53,240 nt of DNA, taken from the NCBI GenBank assembly GCA_044224215.1, contig JBGAKX010000014.1:1-53240 (forward strand), read 5' to 3'. Position 1 is the first letter of the stretch; each line of letters opens with the position of its first letter. The position numbers and the translations under genes are program-made. Source of the stretch: DAOMFM01 sp035429825 (lineage in GTDB: Bacteria; Acidobacteriota; Blastocatellia; UBA7656; JADIYM01). A model generated the notes under the pieces. The model was not told the DNA's origin. It saw nothing but the letters and a program-made list of their open reading frames with translations, and did no database searches. Of this stretch, positions 8,056 to 16,503 are shown in pieces.

Positions 8056-9225
8056 TCACACGGACGAAACATCCGCGGTCGCCCGTGCCGGAAGCGCGAT
8101 CGTGAATACAGACCCTCGTGCCTGATGACTCTCGACCGAAACGGTGCCGCCGTGGGCGCGCGCCAGGTGCTTTACGATCGCAAGCCCCAGACCCGATCCG
8201 CCTGCGTCGCGCGAGCGTGATCGATCCGCCCGGTAGAACCGCTCGAACACGCGGGGGAGATCCGCATGCGGAATCCCGACGCCCGTGTCGGCGACTCGAA
8301 CGACGGATGCACCATCGGTGCGGACCTCCGCACTCACCTCGACGCGACCGCCCTTGACGTTGAACTTGATCGCGTTGTCGATCAGGTTGTTGAGGATCTG
8401 TTCGAGGCGGTACCGATCGGCAAAGACCGACAATCCTCGCGGGACGCGATTGACGAGCGCTACGCCCGCCGCCTCCGCCCGCGTCGATGCCAGCACGAAC
8501 ATCTCGTCGACGATCGGTGACAGCTCGAGCATCGTGATACGCAACGCAATTTCACCCGACTCGATCATCGACAGGTCGGTGATGTCGCGCACCAGGTTCT
8601 GCATCCGCAGCGCGTGTTTCTGGATGATCTGCAGAAAGCGCACGTTGTTGAGCGGATCCTCGATCGCTCCGTCTAGCAATGTCTCGATGTACGCAAGGAT
8701 TGCAGTCAGCGGCGTCCGCAACTCGTGCGACAGATTCGCAAAGAAATCGCGACGCACGCGCTCGAGCCGTTCGAGTTCGGTGATGTCAAAGAAGATCCCG
8801 GCCGCGCCCGCGTTCGTGCCGTCGACAGCGCTCGTTCCGATCGGATTTACGTGGAGTGCAAAGACGCGTCGATCGCGACGCAGCAGCTCGACCCTGCGCT
8901 GGGCGGCTTCGCCCGTCGTGAGCACTTCACGGAAGACTTCGTTGACATCCGGATCGCGCGAGACTTCGATCAGCCTTGGACGCTGATGCGCGAGCTTCAC
9001 CGGCAGGTCAAAGATCCGGGCAGCCGCCGCGTTGTACAGAATGACCTCGGTATTCGAATCGATGGCGACGATGCCTTCGAGCATGCCGTCGAGTATCGCC
9101 TCGATGATCAGGCCGGCCGGTTCACTTCGGGGCGGCGCGTCGTCGCTTCGCACGGTCGCCGACGGAGCGCCGCCGCGGCCGTGCGCGGCGCCGGGAGTGC
9201 GGGGGTTTCTGTTGGAGTCGCCCAT
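8056..9225 (-). CDS. phoR: Phosphate-responsive sensor histidine kinase PhoR, soluble form
   Basis: Sensor kinase of the phosphate two-component system. The 389-aa protein has a disordered polar N-terminus (1-35), a PAS domain (about 40-150), a HisKA domain with the H-box NLSHELRTPL (phospho-acceptor His167), and a HATPase_c domain with N-box (NNLIDNAIKF), DTGVGIP and GSGLGLAIVKHLARAHGG boxes. There is no hydrophobic N-terminal segment, whereas typical PhoR has one or two membrane helices, so this version should be cytosolic. It follows phoB by 16 bp and precedes the internal pstS promoter. Assignment to phosphate rests on context with phoB, phoU and pst genes. Confidence 0.9.
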   Translation of the reverse strand: MGDSNRNPRTPGAAHGRGGAPSATVRSDDAPPRSEPAGLIIEAILDGMLEGIVAIDSNTEVILYNAAAARIFDLPVKLAHQRPRLIEVSRDPDVNEVFREVLTTGEAAQRRVELLRRDRRVFALHVNPIGTSAVDGTNAGAAGIFFDITELERLERVRRDFFANLSHELRTPLTAILAYIETLLDGAIEDPLNNVRFLQIIQKHALRMQNLVRDITDLSMIESGEIALRITMLELSPIVDEMFVLASTRAEAAGVALVNRVPRGLSVFADRYRLEQILNNLIDNAIKFNVKGGRVEVSAEVRTDGASVVRVADTGVGIPHADLPRVFERFYRADRSRSRDAGGSGLGLAIVKHLARAHGGTVSVESHQARGSVFTIALPARATADVSSV

Positions 9226-9241
9226 CAGGAACCGGGCGCGA

Positions 9242-9985
9242 TCATGTCGCGACCACGCCCTTCTCCTTGTCGTCGTGAGCGGTGGTCTGGCCCACGAACC
9301 GGTATCCGACGCCGATCACGGTCTCGATGTACGCCTCGAGATCGAGCTTCTTCCGGATGCGGCGAATGTGCACGTCAAGCGTACGGGATTCGCCGTAATA
9401 GTCGAGCCCCCAGACTCTGTCGAGCAGATAGTCGCGCGTGAGCACGCGCCCACGCGCCTCCGACAGCAGTCTCAGAAGCGCAAACTCCTTCCGCGTGAGT
9501 CGCACGTCCGCTCCCCGCACCTTCACGACAAAGTTGTCATAGTCGATGTGGAGGTTGTCGTCCTCGTAGATCGGCGTCACCACCGACTCGCCCTCCGTGC
9601 GGCGCAGCACGGCGTGAATTCGCGCGACGAGCTCGCGCATGCTGAACGGCTTGACGACGTAATCGTCCGCACCGAGTTGAAGACCGAGCACCCTGTCGCT
9701 CTCGTCCGTCCGTGCCGTCAGCACGAGGATCGGTATGCGGGCGGTCTCTTCGTCGCGCCTCAGTCTCCGGCACAGCTCGAATCCGCTCATGAGCGGCAGG
9801 TTGATGTCGAGGATCACGAGCGCGGGAAGCGCACGCTGGATCTCCTTCAGGCCGTCTTCGCCCGTATTCGCGATCCGGACGTCGAACGTTGCCTCGCGCT
9901 CCAGGTTGTACTTGATGGAGTTTGCGATGTCCTCGTCGTCCTCGATGATGACGATGCGCCGACGCGTGTTTCCCGTGACACCCAT
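9242..9985 (-). CDS. phoB: Phosphate regulon response regulator PhoB
   Basis: OmpR/PhoB-type transcription factor of 247 aa. The receiver domain has the acidic pocket (EDDED), the phospho-acceptor Asp60 (ILDINLPLMSG) and conserved Thr/Lys (VLTAR and VVKPFS). The winged-helix DNA-binding domain starts near residue 145 and includes RLTRKEFALLRLL and RTLDVHIRRIRKKL. It is expected to bind the 11-bp repeat arrays upstream of pstS and the porin. It sits 6 bp after phoU and 16 bp before phoR in one transcription unit. Confidence 0.95.
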   Translation of the reverse strand: MGVTGNTRRRIVIIEDDEDIANSIKYNLEREATFDVRIANTGEDGLKEIQRALPALVILDINLPLMSGFELCRRLRRDEETARIPILVLTARTDESDRVLGLQLGADDYVVKPFSMRELVARIHAVLRRTEGESVVTPIYEDDNLHIDYDNFVVKVRGADVRLTRKEFALLRLLSEARGRVLTRDYLLDRVWGLDYYGESRTLDVHIRRIRKKLDLEAYIETVIGVGYRFVGQTTAHDDKEKGVVAT

Positions 9986-9991
9986 TCGTTT

Positions 9992-10651
9992 CTACTCCTC
10001 GACCGTGTGCTTGATCACGGAGCCCCGCTTTATGTAGACGACCAGTTCGCAGATGTTCGTGACGTAATCCGCGATCCGCTCAAAGTGCTTGCTGATGAAC
10101 ATGAGCTCGACGGCGCGCGGCACGCTCGACGGGTCTGCCATCATGCAGGCCGTCAAGTCTCGCAGCACTTCGCGGTGAAGCTCGTCGACTTCGTCGTCCC
10201 GGCGGATGACCTCCCACGCGCGGTCCGGATCGATATTGGTGAACGCGTCGAGACCGGCCACGAGCATCTCCTGAACGATCTGGCTCATGCGCGGGAGGTC
10301 GATGAAGATCTTGAGCTGCGGCTCGTTGTTCAGCGCGATGACGTGCTTGGCGATGTTGACCGCGTGATCAGCGATTCGCTCGATGTTCGGCGCGGTCTTG
10401 GCAACGCCGACCACGAACCGCAGATCCGACGCGGCGGGCTGCTGAAGCACAAGAATGTCGATGCACGCTTCGTCGATCACGAGCTCGATCTGGTCGATTC
10501 GGTCGTCCTCGCGAAGCACGAGCTCGGCAAGCGACGAATCGCGGTCGACGAGCGCCTGCGTCGCGCGCGCGATCGCGTTTTCCGCCGCGCCGCCCATGAT
10601 CAGGATCTTGTCGCGCAGCATGTTGAGTGCCGGGTCGATCGGTCGATGCAT
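9992..10651 (-). CDS. phoU: Phosphate signalling regulator PhoU
   Basis: A 219-aa protein with two tandem three-helix PhoU repeats. PhoU relays the state of the PstSCAB transporter to PhoR and restrains uptake when phosphate is plentiful. Repeat hallmarks are visible in each half: DRIDQIELVIDEACIDIL with RFVVGVAKTAPNIERIADHAVNIA in the first, and DDEVDELHREVLRDL with ISKHFERIADYVTNICE in the second. These carry the conserved Glu-Arg-Ile-(Ala/Gly)-Asp metal-binding motifs. It lies between pstB (16 bp upstream) and phoB (6 bp downstream), a common order. Confidence 0.95.
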   Translation of the reverse strand: MHRPIDPALNMLRDKILIMGGAAENAIARATQALVDRDSSLAELVLREDDRIDQIELVIDEACIDILVLQQPAASDLRFVVGVAKTAPNIERIADHAVNIAKHVIALNNEPQLKIFIDLPRMSQIVQEMLVAGLDAFTNIDPDRAWEVIRRDDEVDELHREVLRDLTACMMADPSSVPRAVELMFISKHFERIADYVTNICELVVYIKRGSVIKHTVEE

Positions 10652-10667
10652 TCCCTGGTTCCTCCGT

Positions 10668-11579
10668 CTAGCCGAATCGGCCCGTAACGTAGTCTTCCGT
10701 CATCTTCTCGTCGGGATTCGTGAACAGCCGCTCCGTGGCGTTGAATTCGATGAGCTTGCCGAGCCAGAAGAACGCAGTCAGCTCGGAGACCCGCGCCGCC
10801 TGCTGCATGTTGTGTGTGACGATCACGATCGTGAAATCGCCCTTCAGTTCGAGGATCAGCTCTTCGATCTTCTGTGTTGCAATGGGATCGAGGGCCGAGC
10901 ACGGTTCGTCCATCAGGATGACTTCCGGCTCGACCGCGAGTGCACGGGCGATGCACAGGCGTTGTTGTTGCCCGCCCGAAAGCCCGAGCGCGGAGTCCTT
11001 GAGCCGATCCTTGACTTCGTCCCAGAGCGCGGCCCTGCGGAGCGCGCGTTCGATCCGGTCATCGAGATCGGCCCGGCCGCTGGCCATCCGGTTGATCCGA
11101 ACACCGTACGCAACGTTGTCATAGATGGACTTGGGGAACGGGTTCGACTTCTGAAAGACCATGCCGACATTTCGTCGGAGCTCGACCACATCGGTTCCGG
11201 GAGCGTAGATGTTGGCGTCGTTGATCGCGATCGTTCCCGAGACCCGCGTGCCAGGAATCGTATCGTTCATCCGGTTGAAGCACCTGAGCAGCGTCGACTT
11301 GCCACAACCGGACGGCCCGATGAACGCCGTGACGCGGCCGGCCGGAATCGGCATCGTGATGTCGAAGAGCGCCTTCTTGGCGCCGTAGTAGAATCCGACG
11401 TCGTCGACCCGGATCTTTGTCGGCGAGGCGTCGAGAATCTGCTGGACCGGCGGCACCGCCGACGATTGCCTGTGGGGCAGCGCCGAAACCTGTGGCGCCT
11501 GGATGCGCGCCGGAGCAACGTCCACATCGCCAATGGTCGACTCGTGTGCCGGTTCGGCTGAGGCGGAATTGTTGTCCAT
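10668..11579 (-). CDS. pstB: Phosphate ABC transporter ATP-binding protein PstB
   Basis: Cytoplasmic ATPase driving phosphate import through PstCA. Walker A is GPSGCGKST, the Q-loop region is VGMVFQKSNPFPKSI (characteristic of PstB), the ABC signature is LSGGQQQR, Walker B is VILMDEPCSALDP and the switch His is in VTHNMQQ. The 303-aa protein is longer than the usual 250-260 because of a non-conserved polar N-terminal extension of about 55 residues before the ABC domain begins (TKIRVDDVGFYYG). That extension could reflect a later true start, but no better start with a ribosome-binding site stands out. It is separated from pstSCA by phoU-phoB-phoR. Confidence 0.94.
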   Translation of the reverse strand: MDNNSASAEPAHESTIGDVDVAPARIQAPQVSALPHRQSSAVPPVQQILDASPTKIRVDDVGFYYGAKKALFDITMPIPAGRVTAFIGPSGCGKSTLLRCFNRMNDTIPGTRVSGTIAINDANIYAPGTDVVELRRNVGMVFQKSNPFPKSIYDNVAYGVRINRMASGRADLDDRIERALRRAALWDEVKDRLKDSALGLSGGQQQRLCIARALAVEPEVILMDEPCSALDPIATQKIEELILELKGDFTIVIVTHNMQQAARVSELTAFFWLGKLIEFNATERLFTNPDEKMTEDYVTGRFG

Positions 11580-11644
11580 CGTGTCTCCAACGGCGGACTG
11601 GCACGGCGATCATAGGACGACCGCCGTACCAGAATGAACCGCAA

Positions 11645-13207
11645 CTAGAAGTAGTACACCATGTCGAGCTGGAATCGCCGCAACCACCGGTTGTCTACCG
11701 CGTTTGTCTGCAGCCGGCGCTCAAAGAACAGCCGGCCGCTGAACTCGATGTTCTTGCGAACCATGTACGCTGCCGTAACCCAGTGGTTGACGCCGTTCGT
11801 CGTCAGTACATCGCTCTCCATGAAGACCGACGGGAACACTTCTTTCTCGGCCTTGAAGAACGCATAGTCAAAGTACAGATCGCCCTGCTCCTTGCGCTGG
11901 CCGACCTCGATCGTCGCGAGTCCTCCGTCCTTCTGATTGTTGAACGCGCTCGTGTTGTGCAGCCATTCGCCGAGGACGTGGACGGGGAATCTCGGCGCGA
12001 GTCCGCGGTACGTGACGTCCGCAATGACGTCGATGGGCCGGAACTTGGACCGGTACTCCAGAAGGTTCGTGTACGGGTTGAGAACGAGCGTATTGGTCGT
12101 CGCGAATTCAATGCCAGCGTTGACGAGCGTCGGGGAGACCAGAGTGGCCGGCGGAATGACGTTCGCCTGCTCGAAGTCCTGGAACGTGCCCGCCAGCTGC
12201 GAGCTCCAGTTGTCGTTCCATTTCCAGTCCGTGAGGATCTGACCGCCGTAGATATACGCGTCGGCGCCGAGCGCGCGCTCCTTGAACGGCAGCTGCCACG
12301 CAATGAAGCTGACGCTCTTGAGCTTGCTGTCATCCGGCAGCGTCCATTTTACCTTCTCGGAGAGGCCCTCCGGCTGAAGGTCCGAATCGTACGTCAGCGC
12401 CTGGCGCTTCCACGTAAAGTCGAACTTGCCGGCCCACACCTCGAGATTCACCGGCTTGGCGTCCGCGGTGTAATGCAGAAACGCCCTGTCGATTGCAAAG
12501 ACCTTGCGATCATAGAAATCGCCGAGTGTCTGGTTGACTGAAATAGGATCGTCGAATGACCCCGACGCCAAGCGCAGTCCCCAGTCAAAATGGTTGTCGA
12601 TCTTGCTTGTCAGCGCGAGCCGCGCGCGAATCCGGAAACGGTTTCGGGAATTGACGTCCAAGGGCCCGTCGAATCCCTGATTGTAGAAGCCTTCGTACCG
12701 GAACCGCACGTCACCCGAGAACTTGATGTTCGCGAGCAGCTTCTCCAGCCCTTCCACCTTCTTTGAAAGCTCGTCGTCCGCGGGTGCTGCGGCACCAGCG
12801 GAACCAGTGGCCGTCGACGTCGTCGCAGCCGTTGCCGTCGCGGTTGCCGGCACGGCGCCGAGCCCCGCCGCCGGTGTTGCCGTCGACGTGGACGATGTCT
12901 TGTGGAGCTCATCGAGCTCGGAACGCATGCGGTCGAGCTCGGCCTGCTGTTTGAGCATCAGCTGCTGCATCTGCTCGAGCATGGCCGACTGCCGCTGCAA
13001 CTGCTCCTCGAGAGGTACCGGAGTAGAGGCTGGGGCGCCGCCTGACGGCGCTTCGGAGGCCGTCGCGGGGGGTTGACCAGACACCGCGCCTGCAGGCGCG
13101 CCGGTCTCGTTGCCATTGCTGGCAAATGCTGAGATCGAAAAGGTTAGCGTGAAAAGCACGGCACATGAGAATGCCGATATCGTGCGGGTCCTGTGCGAGT
13201 CGTTCAT
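11645..13207 (-). CDS. Putative outer-membrane porin with N-terminal coiled coil, phosphate-regulated
   Basis: A 520-aa outer-membrane beta-barrel protein. After a signal peptide (1-28) come an Ala/Pro/Ser-rich spacer, a coiled coil around residues 55-90 (repeated LEQMQQLMLKQQAELDRM-type heptads), an Ala/Thr linker and a second short coiled coil (about 140-155). The barrel starts at FSGDVRFRYEGFY, and alternating beta-strands run to a terminal VYYF, the C-terminal Phe expected for Bam recognition. It resembles the putative-porin family (Porin_5/OprO-OprP-like). I set the start at ATG 13207, preceded by GAGGAG. Adjacent pstB and an upstream Pho-box-like array suggest a role in phosphate entry. 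Selectivity cannot be read from the sequence. Confidence 0.85.
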   Translation of the reverse strand: MNDSHRTRTISAFSCAVLFTLTFSISAFASNGNETGAPAGAVSGQPPATASEAPSGGAPASTPVPLEEQLQRQSAMLEQMQQLMLKQQAELDRMRSELDELHKTSSTSTATPAAGLGAVPATATATAATTSTATGSAGAAAPADDELSKKVEGLEKLLANIKFSGDVRFRYEGFYNQGFDGPLDVNSRNRFRIRARLALTSKIDNHFDWGLRLASGSFDDPISVNQTLGDFYDRKVFAIDRAFLHYTADAKPVNLEVWAGKFDFTWKRQALTYDSDLQPEGLSEKVKWTLPDDSKLKSVSFIAWQLPFKERALGADAYIYGGQILTDWKWNDNWSSQLAGTFQDFEQANVIPPATLVSPTLVNAGIEFATTNTLVLNPYTNLLEYRSKFRPIDVIADVTYRGLAPRFPVHVLGEWLHNTSAFNNQKDGGLATIEVGQRKEQGDLYFDYAFFKAEKEVFPSVFMESDVLTTNGVNHWVTAAYMVRKNIEFSGRLFFERRLQTNAVDNRWLRRFQLDMVYYF

Positions 13208-13355
13208 TGTCACTACTCCTCGTCGGCCGGTCGTTGTTGGAGGCAGGCCACCCCGCTGGCGGATCTGCAACGGCGCCCGTCGGGTCCATAGGGCCTCCAG
13301 GACGGTCCTTTCTGTTATTTCGCAACGAGAGCCTAGCGACCGTGGCTTTCGCGGC

Positions 13356-13388
13356 TGTGAATTGCGTGTTAAATCCATGCGAACTGCG
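13356..13388 (-). promoter_or_regulatory. Pho-box-like array of three 11-bp repeats upstream of the porin
   Basis: Three consecutive 11-mers start at 13356 (TGTGAATTGCG), 13367 (TGTTAAATCCA) and 13378 (TGCGAACTGCG). The first two closely match the first two repeats upstream of pstS (TGTGAACTCCG, TGTAACTCGCA), which independently supports a shared PhoB operator. The array is about 150 bp upstream of the porin start, in the only sizeable gap before the porin-pstB-phoUBR unit. I see no convincing -10 at the expected spacing. Confidence 0.6.
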
Positions 13389-13460
13389 TCACATGGACGT
13401 AACACTGCAAGGCCCGAACGGTGGAATCCCGTCGGCCGGCGGCAGGGCTTCCGACTCGGA

Positions 13461-13670
13461 TCAGCGCTTCTTCGGGACGCTGGACGGACGGATGGTGGGA
13501 TCCCGGTCGTCCGGCCGCATGAAGAAGTGGCTCGCAAACAGTATCGCGCCAAACGCGGCGGCACCAACACAGATGCCGATGACGAGCTGATACGTCTCCA
13601 CCAGTCCGTACGCGACCAACCCGGCGATCACACCGATGCAGGCCGCGAGAATGAATCGCAGGTAAGCCAT
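13461..13670 (-). CDS. Small two-helix membrane protein
   Basis: A 69-aa protein of unknown function. It has two hydrophobic helices (about residues 3-24 and 27-48) joined by a short polar turn, then a charged tail (RPDDRDPTIRPSSVPKKR). Start ATG 13670 is chosen because it places the first helix at the N-terminus. The frame is open further upstream, but that extension is not membrane-like, and no strong ribosome-binding site supports either. It lies upstream of the porin Pho-box array and divergent from the NfeD gene. Confidence 0.55.
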   Translation of the reverse strand: MAYLRFILAACIGVIAGLVAYGLVETYQLVIGICVGAAAFGAILFASHFFMRPDDRDPTIRPSSVPKKR

Positions 13671-13775
13671 TGCGTATGCGTGCGCCCTCGCTTCGGATGT
13701 ACACGCGACGATCGCGAGTGTCAACAAGTCTTTGTGCTACACTTTGGCCGAACTCGAGTTCGGAGAGTCCACAAC

Positions 13776-14267
13776 GTGCCTGCTGGAGAGATCATAGGCT
13801 ACGGCTTGATGGTTGTCGCAGTCTTGCTGTTCCTGCTCGAGATCAAGACCCCTGGAATGGGGGCCCTCGGCGGTGTTGGCGCCATAGCATTGGTTGCAGG
13901 CATCCTTCTGGTCTTTGGACTTTCGTGGGCGACGCTGCCTGTCGCGCTCGGCCTCGCGATCCCGCTCATCACGTTCTTTGCGTTTCTCGCCGTGCTCGCG
14001 CACCGCGCTCGAGGCAACAAGGTGGTGACTGGCGAAGCCGGGATGATCGGACTTGAGGGCATGACGGAGACCGAGCTGCTTCCTGAAGGAAAGGTCATCG
14101 TTCGGGGCGAACTCTGGGACGCGGTATCCCCTGTGCGCCTGCCTCGAGGACACCACGTTCGAGTCACCGGTGTGCGCGGGCTGAAGCTCGAGGTGTCCGA
14201 CGCGACGGGCGGCAGGTTGGTGCAACAGCGCTCGTTTATTGGTGATGAGACCATTGACGGTTCGTAA
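13776..14267 (+). CDS. NfeD-family membrane protein (short, serine-protease-less form)
   Basis: A 163-aa NfeD protein with three closely spaced hydrophobic segments (about 5-75) and a soluble C-terminal OB-fold domain starting near VTGEAGMIGLEGMTETELLPEGKV. NfeD proteins partner SPFH/stomatin-like proteins in membrane microdomains, and the stomatin-like gene follows after 25 bp. The N-terminal ClpP-like protease domain of long NfeD is absent. The start is GTG 13776, with GGAGAG 8 nt upstream. Confidence 0.88.
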   Translation: MPAGEIIGYGLMVVAVLLFLLEIKTPGMGALGGVGAIALVAGILLVFGLSWATLPVALGLAIPLITFFAFLAVLAHRARGNKVVTGEAGMIGLEGMTETELLPEGKVIVRGELWDAVSPVRLPRGHHVRVTGVRGLKLEVSDATGGRLVQQRSFIGDETIDGS

Positions 14268-14292
14268 CTGCTGATAGCAAGGGGCTTGCCTC

Positions 14293-15165
14293 ATGAATCC
14301 GTTTGTCTTCCTGCTCATCCTGCTCGGCTTTGCCGGCTTCTACCTGTTTTCGGCGATCAAGATCCTGGCGGAGTACGAGCGCGGAGTCGTATTCCGGCTT
14401 GGACGCCTGCTTGACCGGCCAAAGGGTCCGGGTCTCGTGTTCGTGTTCTGGCCCATCGACAGGCTCGTCCGCGTGTCGTTGCGCACCATCGTGCTCGACG
14501 TTCCACCGCAGGACATCATCACGCGCGACAACGTGACCGTGAGCGTCAACGCCGTCGTGTACTTTCGCGTGATCGATGCAAGCCGTGCGGTCGTCGAAGT
14601 CGAGAACTTCCTGTACGCCACTTCGCAGCTTTCGCAGACGACGCTCCGATCCGTCCTCGGCGAGTACGAGCTCGACGACCTGCTGTCGAACCGCGAACAG
14701 CTCAACGACCGATTGCAGACGATTCTCGACCGGCACACGGATCCGTGGGGCATCAAGGTAAGCATGGTCGAGGTGAAGACCGTCGACCTGCCGCAAGCGA
14801 TGCAGCGTGCGATGTCAAAACAGGCCGAAGCCGAGCGCGAGAAGCGCGCGAAACTGATCCACGCGGAAGGCGAGCTCAACGCATCGTCGATGCTGCTTGA
14901 GGCCGCGCAGAAGATCGCGCAGGAGCCGGCCGCGATCCAGCTTCGCTACCTGCAGACGCTCACCGAGATCGGCGTCGAGAAGAATACGACGATCGTGTTT
15001 CCGCTGCCGATCGACATGCTGCAGGGCTTTGTCAGCGGGCGCATGGCGGACAAGACTGAAACGGCGGCCGATGCGCCTGCGAAGAAGGCCCTCCCGGCGG
15101 CGGACGCCGAAGCGAGCGTCGAGAGCATCGCGGCAGAGCCCGAGAAGGCGCCGGTGCCTCGATGA
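14293..15165 (+). CDS. Slipin / stomatin-like SPFH (band 7) protein
   Basis: A membrane-associated SPFH scaffold protein of 290 aa. It has an N-terminal hydrophobic anchor (3-22), then the SPFH domain from YERGVVFRLGRL through DNVTVSVNAVVYFRV and LRSVLGEYELDDLLSNR. The region around residues 170-210 is a charged Ala/Glu-rich helix likely to mediate oligomerisation (KQAEAEREKRAKLIHAEGE). A disordered Ala/Glu tail covers the last 40 residues. With NfeD it forms the classical NfeD-slipin pair. Its stop overlaps the start of the SPOR gene by 4 bp. Confidence 0.95.
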   Translation: MNPFVFLLILLGFAGFYLFSAIKILAEYERGVVFRLGRLLDRPKGPGLVFVFWPIDRLVRVSLRTIVLDVPPQDIITRDNVTVSVNAVVYFRVIDASRAVVEVENFLYATSQLSQTTLRSVLGEYELDDLLSNREQLNDRLQTILDRHTDPWGIKVSMVEVKTVDLPQAMQRAMSKQAEAEREKRAKLIHAEGELNASSMLLEAAQKIAQEPAAIQLRYLQTLTEIGVEKNTTIVFPLPIDMLQGFVSGRMADKTETAADAPAKKALPAADAEASVESIAAEPEKAPVPR

Positions 15166-15611
15166 TGGCTTCCGACCAGTCGAACGACCGGGAGCCCGGA
15201 TGGATCTCGCTCGGGCCCGACGATCACCGGGCCATTCGGCTCTTCTTCGGTGGAACGCTGCTGCTCGCGGTGTTCTTTGGCGCCGGTGTGTTTGTCGCTC
15301 GTCTTGGCCGAAGCGCGCCTGCGGCAGGCGCCGCTGCTGCCGACGCTCCCCGTCGCGCGGACAACGAGCGGTTTCTCGTCGAGGTCGGCGTGCTCGACAG
15401 CCAGGAGAAAGCGACGGACCTCGTGCAGCAGCTCCGCAAGCAGTACACGAGCGCGTGGGTGGCGCAGGACGCGGGCGACCGGTTGTTCCACGTCTACTGC
15501 GGTCCGTACCCGCTCGAGCAGTCGCAGACGGTCGCCGAGGACCTTCGACAGCAGGGCGTTCAATCCGTGTCGATCAAGCCGTACCAGCCCCGATCCGCTC
15601 CGGCGGTCTGA
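15162..15611 (+). CDS. Single-pass membrane protein with periplasmic SPOR domain
   Basis: A 149-aa protein with a short cytoplasmic N-terminus, one membrane helix (about 27-47), an Ala-rich linker and a C-terminal SPOR domain (about 69-140: FLVEVGVLDSQEKATDLVQQL ... YPLEQSQTVAEDLRQQG). SPOR domains bind denuded peptidoglycan glycan strands, often at the division septum. It is translationally coupled (ATGA) to the slipin gene, so a link between the SPFH microdomain and the cell wall is plausible but inferred. Confidence 0.82.
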   Translation: MMASDQSNDREPGWISLGPDDHRAIRLFFGGTLLLAVFFGAGVFVARLGRSAPAAGAAAADAPRRADNERFLVEVGVLDSQEKATDLVQQLRKQYTSAWVAQDAGDRLFHVYCGPYPLEQSQTVAEDLRQQGVQSVSIKPYQPRSAPAV

Positions 15612-15710
15612 CGGCGCCGGCGCCGAACGTTGCGGTGCTGTATTGCCGGCTGATAGCATCCGCCGTCTTGACGAGGGCCCGGTAATTGATTCGCCATGGG
15701 GAGAATTGAA

Positions 15711-16418
15711 ATGGCGGAGTGGAATCCAGAGATACTCGAGAATCCTGCGTACTGCATGGCGATCGGCGAGCTGTTGTCGCAGTTCATGTACGGCGAAGAG
15801 GTGTCGTTTACCGTGGCGCCCGTCGTCATGGAGCACTTCAAGGACGACACGGACTCGGTCGCGGCGCTGCAGGCGCAACTCGACGACGAGGTGAGGCACC
15901 ACGGCATGTTCGACGAGCAGCGGAGCCGCCTGTCATTGCCGGTCGTATCGGCGCACGGCGGGATGCTCGAGCTCGGCGACCGGATCAAGCGGATGATGAA
16001 GCACGGCGACATCGTCGGGCTTCTGTTCGCGGGCAGCTTCATGCTCGAGGGCTTCGCGTTCACCACGTTGTCGGCGTATTCAGAGGTCTCGGAGCCGGAG
16101 ATGGCCAGGGTGCTCGTCGAGATCATGGAAGACGAGGGCCGCCACATCACGTTGAACATGATGTTGCTGCGACGATTGATGGATCAGGATCCGTCCGTTG
16201 CTCCGCGGCTCGTCGAGCTGCACCGCGAGACGCTGCCCGATCTGTTCAGCATCTTTGACACAAAGGTGGACTTTGCGCGTGACGCCGGGCTCGACAGCCA
16301 GTGGCTTCTCACGCGCACGCTCTTCCACCATGCCCAGCGCGTGCGACGGCTTCATCTTCCGCGCGCCATGGCGCACGCGATCCTCGAGGACGGCGCGCGG
16401 GTCCTTGCCAGCCGTTGA
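15711..16418 (+). CDS. Ferritin-like diiron-carboxylate protein of unknown function
   Basis: A 235-aa all-helical protein with a complete four-helix-bundle diiron ligand set: Glu29/Glu30 (YGEEVS), E60xxH63 (EVRH), Glu113 (MLEGFAF) and E142xxH145 (EGRH). The spacing matches the ferritin-like superfamily, which includes oxidases, oxygenases and desaturases as well as iron-storage proteins. The length and isolated context give no substrate. Start ATG 15711 is preceded by GGGGAGA; an ATG at 15696 is less well spaced. A monooxygenase or oxidase role is as likely as iron handling. Confidence 0.7.
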   Translation: MAEWNPEILENPAYCMAIGELLSQFMYGEEVSFTVAPVVMEHFKDDTDSVAALQAQLDDEVRHHGMFDEQRSRLSLPVVSAHGGMLELGDRIKRMMKHGDIVGLLFAGSFMLEGFAFTTLSAYSEVSEPEMARVLVEIMEDEGRHITLNMMLLRRLMDQDPSVAPRLVELHRETLPDLFSIFDTKVDFARDAGLDSQWLLTRTLFHHAQRVRRLHLPRAMAHAILEDGARVLASR

Positions 16419-16435
16419 GTCGCCCTGCATGACCA

Positions 16436-16465
16436 AGGGCGCCCGGCTGGATTGCCGGACGCCCT
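16436..16465. terminator. Stem-loop between convergent genes, probable bidirectional terminator
   Basis: AGGGCG-CCGGC pairs with GCCGG-CGCCCT, with a single mismatch and a 6-nt loop. It is located 18 bp after the ferritin-like gene and 38 bp before the stop of the convergent esterase. No T-tract follows on either strand. Confidence 0.55.
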
Positions 16466-16503
16466 GACGGTTCTCGTTGCACGGCGACAGTGGCCGTGGC
16501 GCA

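Noticed and set aside
9032..10687. A 551-codon open frame on the + strand across phoR, phoB and phoU
   Set aside because: It runs antisense to three unmistakable genes and across their boundaries; the translation lacks any family signature.
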